Source of the DNA: Chloroflexaceae bacterium UBA1466
Lineage (GTDB): Bacteria; Chloroflexota; Chloroflexia; Chloroflexales; Chloroflexaceae
Assembly (NCBI GenBank): GCA_002325605.1
Contig: DCSM01000105.1
Coordinates: 1-13,468, forward strand
Length of the DNA: 13,468 nucleotides
Direction: 5' to 3'
In this document: positions 10,481-13,468 of the stretch, piece after piece
Layout of the letters: each line of letters opens with the position of its first letter
How positions within the stretch are numbered: the first letter of the stretch is position 1
Translations under genes and position numbers: made by a program
Notes under the pieces: generated by a model
Seen by the model: the letters and a program-made list of their open reading frames with translations, nothing else
Told to the model about the DNA's origin: nothing
The model's database searches: none

Positions 10481-13468
10481 ATGGCCGCCTTCACGCTTTC
10501 GCCCGCTGCCCCAGAAATTCAAAATTATTATGCGAAACTGGCTGGTTATCGGAAACTGGGCGTTACCAACGAACTGGCGATCCGCCAAGCCTTCGTCACT
10601 TTATTGGAAAATGTATCCAAGAACATCGCTTGGCCGTTGCTTTTAGAGCAAACGCTTGCCAATCGCGCCCGCCCCGATGGGGTTTTGCTCGATAACCTCC
10701 GCATTCCGCGTGGTTATTGGGAAGCTAAAGACCCCAAAGAAGTTCGGCAAGCTCACTTACCGCTTGAGATTGAGATAACGCAGAAAATCGCGGTTGGCTA
10801 TCCCACTTTCAATACGATTTTTGAAAATAGTGCGTATGGGGTTCTTTATCAAGATGGGAAGCACATTGACAAATATGATCTGCGCCACAAAGAGCAATTA
10901 GCGGCCTTGCTTTCCCGCTTTTTCACGTACACAGGCGCGGATCTTCAGAAATTTCAAGCGGCGGTGCGCGAGTTTCAAGCGCGGATTCCCCTTTTAGCGC
11001 AAGGTTTAATCCACCGGATTGACGCGGAATTCAAGCAAAACGTTGCTTTCAACACAGCGTTCCAGAAGTTTCAGACCCTTTGCCAACAGGCTTTGCACAA
11101 AGAGACCAGCCGTGAAGTCGTTGCCGAGATGCTGGTGCAACATCTCCTTACCGAAAGGCTCTTTCGCACCGTGTTTGACAATGCTGATTTCGTGCGCCGC
11201 AATGTCATCGCCGCTGAAATTGAAAAAGTCATTGAAACGCTGACGAACCGCACCTTTAAGCGCAGTGACTTCCTCGGCGATCTCAAGCAAATCTATCAGA
11301 CTCTGGAGGATAATGCCAAACGGATTGAAGACTTTAGCGCCAAACAACCTTTTCTGAATGTGGTTTACGAGCGGTTCTTTCAAGGCTTCTCTGTTAAACA
11401 GGCGGATACCCACGGCATCATCTATACGCCGCAACCAATTGTCGACTTTATGTGGAACAGCGTGGAAACGATTTTACAGCACGAGTTTAACCTGACCCTG
11501 GCCGCACCCACGGTGCAAATTCTTGACCCCTGCGTCGGGACAGGCAACTTCATTCTCAATTTGCTCAACCGCCTTTCGCGTAAAGATCTCCAGCGCAAAT
11601 ATGAAAACGAAATCTTTTGCAACGAGGTCTTACTCTTATCCTACTATATCGCCACCTTGAATATCGAATATTGCTATTTTGAACGAATGAAACAGTACCT
11701 TGCCTATCCTGGGCTTAGATTAGTTGACACCTTAAATTCTTCTGAAGTGCATGATGAGCGGGGGCAAACAGAACCTGCCCCGCTTATGGTAATTATTGGC
11801 AACCCGCCGTATAACGTGGGGCAGCAAAATGAAAATGACAACAACAAAAACCGTAAATATGCTGTGATTGATCGCCGTGTCCGCGAAACTTATGCGAAAG
11901 ATTCGCGGGCAAGCAACAAAAACGCGCTTAGTGATGCCTACGTAAAATTCTTTCGCTGGGCCATAGACCGTTTGGATGGTCGGGATGGCATCATTTGCTT
12001 TGTAAGTAATAATTCATTTGTTGATCAAATTGCTTTTGATGGCATGCGGAAGCATCTTTTGCAAGATTTTACCCAAATCTATCATCTTGATCTCCACGGC
12101 AATGTGCGCCAAAATCCTAAACTATCGGGCACAAAGCACAACGTATTTGGCATTCAGGTGGGGGTCGGCATTACAATTGCTATTCGCAATCGGAGTAATC
12201 CTGCACGGTTTCTTCGCTATTTTCGTCTACCTGAAATCTGGGATAAAGAAGAAAAATATGCGTTTCTTGCAGAAAAAGGCGCTGTGTGTCAGATAGCTTG
12301 GCAAGAATTGCACCCAAATGCGAAGGACGTTTGGCTCACTGAAGGCTTACACGCTGAATTTGATACCTTCATCCCGATGGGTACGAAAGAAGCTAAAGCC
12401 AGGAAGAGCAGCACAGGAGAAACTATTTTCAAAAGTTACGGGCGCGGGGTAGCAACAAGCCGTGATAATTGGGCTTATAATTTCAATGAAACCTCACTAA
12501 TCGCTAACATTCAGTGCTTCAGCGCAGCCTACAATGCAGAGGTTGATCGTTGGCAACAACGCAGTCAGAAGGATGCCCAAGTTGATGCTTTTGTCTCTTA
12601 TGATGATACAAAGTTGAAATGGAGCGAAGGATTAAAAAATTATCTTGCGCGAGGTATTCTGATAGATTTTGATACTGAAAAGGTTAGGTCAGCACTCTAT
12701 CGGCCCTTTTGTAAGCAATATCTTTACTTTGACCGCTTTATGGCCGAGCGAGTTTATCAGTTTCCAAACATTTTCCCCACGCCCGCCAGCGAAACAGAGA
12801 ATCTGATCATTTGCGTAAATGGTATTGGGAGTAAGAAAAAACCATCATGTTTGATAACTTCAAAAATGGTGGATCTAGGAATTATTGAAGCAACCCAATG
12901 TTTTCCCTTCTACACCTACGCCGAAGATGGCCGTAAGCGCCAGGAAAACATCACGGATTGGGCCGTCAAACAGTTTGAAGCTAAGTATGGCCCAGACCCG
13001 CTGGTTGAGCTTGCCGAAACCAGCGCCTGGCCGTGGCCTGAGCTTGCCGAAGGCAACGGTCTCCAGATCGATTCAGCTAAAAAAGCGATTTTCTTCTATG
13101 TTTACGCGCTTTTGCAGCATCCCCTTTACCGCGAACGTTATAAGGAAAATCTCAAGCGCGAATTGCCGCGTCTGCCTTTGGTCGGAGATCGCCAAACCTT
13201 TTTGACGCTGGTCGATATTGGCCAAAAGCTGGCTGATCTGCATTTGAACTATGAAACGGTGGAAGAATATCCTTTGGAATGGGTTGAAAATAAGCAGGTT
13301 CCCTGGACTTGGCGTGTTGAGAAGATGAAGCTGACCAAAGCGAAAGATGCCATCATCGTCAATCGCTGTTTGACCTTGAAAGGGCTTCCCGCCAGTGCTT
13401 TTGAATATCAATTGGGCCATCGGTCAGCTTTGGAATGGGTGCTTGATCAATATCAGATCACGCCAGAT
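10481..13468 (+). CDS. Single-chain restriction-modification enzyme (N6-adenine methylase, type ISP/IIG-like), 3' truncated by window edge
   Basis: The frame is open without a stop for 996 codons to the window end. The ATG has AAAAGGAG with a 6-nt gap. An N-terminal PD-(D/E)XK-like motif (P65-D66, then E81-A-K83 preceded by GYW) suggests a DNA cleavage domain. A helical region is followed by the methylase core: YTP (315-317), motif I DPCVGTGNF (349-357) and motif IV NPPY (441-444), the set for N6-adenine methylation. Residues about 470-800 should hold target recognition. From about 807 (FPFYTYAEDGRKRQENITDW, then VYALLQHPLYRERYKENLKREL and FEYQLGHRSALEWVLDQY) it resembles the C-terminal region of type ISP enzymes. 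There is no DEAD-box or RecA-like helicase, unlike true type ISP proteins such as LlaBIII. No separate specificity or methylase gene adjoins it within the window. Confidence 0.85.
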   Translation, partial: MAAFTLSPAAPEIQNYYAKLAGYRKLGVTNELAIRQAFVTLLENVSKNIAWPLLLEQTLANRARPDGVLLDNLRIPRGYWEAKDPKEVRQAHLPLEIEITQKIAVGYPTFNTIFENSAYGVLYQDGKHIDKYDLRHKEQLAALLSRFFTYTGADLQKFQAAVREFQARIPLLAQGLIHRIDAEFKQNVAFNTAFQKFQTLCQQALHKETSREVVAEMLVQHLLTERLFRTVFDNADFVRRNVIAAEIEKVIETLTNRTFKRSDFLGDLKQIYQTLEDNAKRIEDFSAKQPFLNVVYERFFQGFSVKQADTHGIIYTPQPIVDFMWNSVETILQHEFNLTLAAPTVQILDPCVGTGNFILNLLNRLSRKDLQRKYENEIFCNEVLLLSYYIATLNIEYCYFERMKQYLAYPGLRLVDTLNSSEVHDERGQTEPAPLMVIIGNPPYNVGQQNENDNNKNRKYAVIDRRVRETYAKDSRASNKNALSDAYVKFFRWAIDRLDGRDGIICFVSNNSFVDQIAFDGMRKHLLQDFTQIYHLDLHGNVRQNPKLSGTKHNVFGIQVGVGITIAIRNRSNPARFLRYFRLPEIWDKEEKYAFLAEKGAVCQIAWQELHPNAKDVWLTEGLHAEFDTFIPMGTKEAKARKSSTGETIFKSYGRGVATSRDNWAYNFNETSLIANIQCFSAAYNAEVDRWQQRSQKDAQVDAFVSYDDTKLKWSEGLKNYLARGILIDFDTEKVRSALYRPFCKQYLYFDRFMAERVYQFPNIFPTPASETENLIICVNGIGSKKKPSCLITSKMVDLGIIEATQCFPFYTYAEDGRKRQENITDWAVKQFEAKYGPDPLVELAETSAWPWPELAEGNGLQIDSAKKAIFFYVYALLQHPLYRERYKENLKRELPRLPLVGDRQTFLTLVDIGQKLADLHLNYETVEEYPLEWVENKQVPWTWRVEKMKLTKAKDAIIVNRCLTLKGLPASAFEYQLGHRSALEWVLDQYQITPD

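Noticed and set aside
11006..11434. 142-codon frame antisense to the restriction-modification gene
   Set aside because: The + strand frame is uninterrupted for 996 codons with methylase motifs; this is its shadow.
12018..12296. Hydrophobic 92-codon frame inside the restriction-modification gene on the + strand
   Set aside because: It is a second frame in the AT-rich recognition region, with no ribosome binding site, overlapping the main frame throughout.
1..13468. CRISPR arrays, insertion sequences, integrases or phage genes
   Set aside because: No regularly spaced repeats, transposase or recombinase motifs, or terminal inverted repeats with target duplications were found on reading both strands.

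Overview
The window (about 50% G+C) looks like chromosomal DNA of a free-living bacterium, most likely of the Chloroflexota. I base this on the small Rab/MglA-type GTPase, roadblock and DUF4388 genes next to a GAF/PAS kinase, and on the style of the SecA and PRPP synthetase proteins. The phylum is an inference from protein style, not from a database search.

Left part (1-4657), mostly housekeeping. It begins inside secA (3' end, + strand). A convergent short-form 6-phosphogluconate dehydrogenase gene follows (- strand). Next is a tRNA-Gln(UUG) gene with an extended -10 promoter and encoded CCA. A near-perfect intrinsic terminator then ends exactly one base before an ATG that could be mistaken for the prs start. 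prs (PRPP synthetase) is followed 18 nt later by a CNNM/CorC-type CBS membrane protein. The small SRP RNA gene (ffs) lies on the - strand with its own textbook promoter. Gnd makes ribulose-5-phosphate and Prs consumes ribose-5-phosphate, so these divergently oriented genes serve one pathway.

Middle part (4700-10272), a signalling island. Reading leftwards on the - strand are a roadblock/LC7 protein, a stand-alone sensor globin (protoglobin), a DUF4388 (PATAN-like) plus winged-helix protein, and a Rab/CvnD-like small GTPase. Divergent from them on the + strand is a soluble GAF-GAF-PAS histidine kinase with no response regulator beside it. This parts list parallels the Streptomyces conservons (kinase-like CvnA, roadblock CvnB, small CvnC, GTPase CvnD), with a haem-binding gas sensor added. 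The intergenic gaps are rich in structure. They hold an internal promoter and a possible Shine-Dalgarno-masking leader before the DUF4388 gene, palindromes before the globin gene, and GC-rich hairpins. Two hairpins about 4 kb apart, at 6350-6380 and 10349-10379, share the same 7-bp arms and the same 31-nt length.

Right part (10273-13468). After a structured intergenic gap, an open frame of at least 996 codons runs off the window end. It encodes a single-chain restriction-modification enzyme. It has an N-terminal PD-(D/E)XK-like motif, an N6-adenine methylase core (DPxxGTG, NPPY) and a C-terminal region like that of type ISP enzymes, with no helicase domain. Its presumed target-recognition section is clearly more AT-rich than the rest of the gene.

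No CRISPR array, insertion sequence, integrase, rRNA or phage gene was seen.
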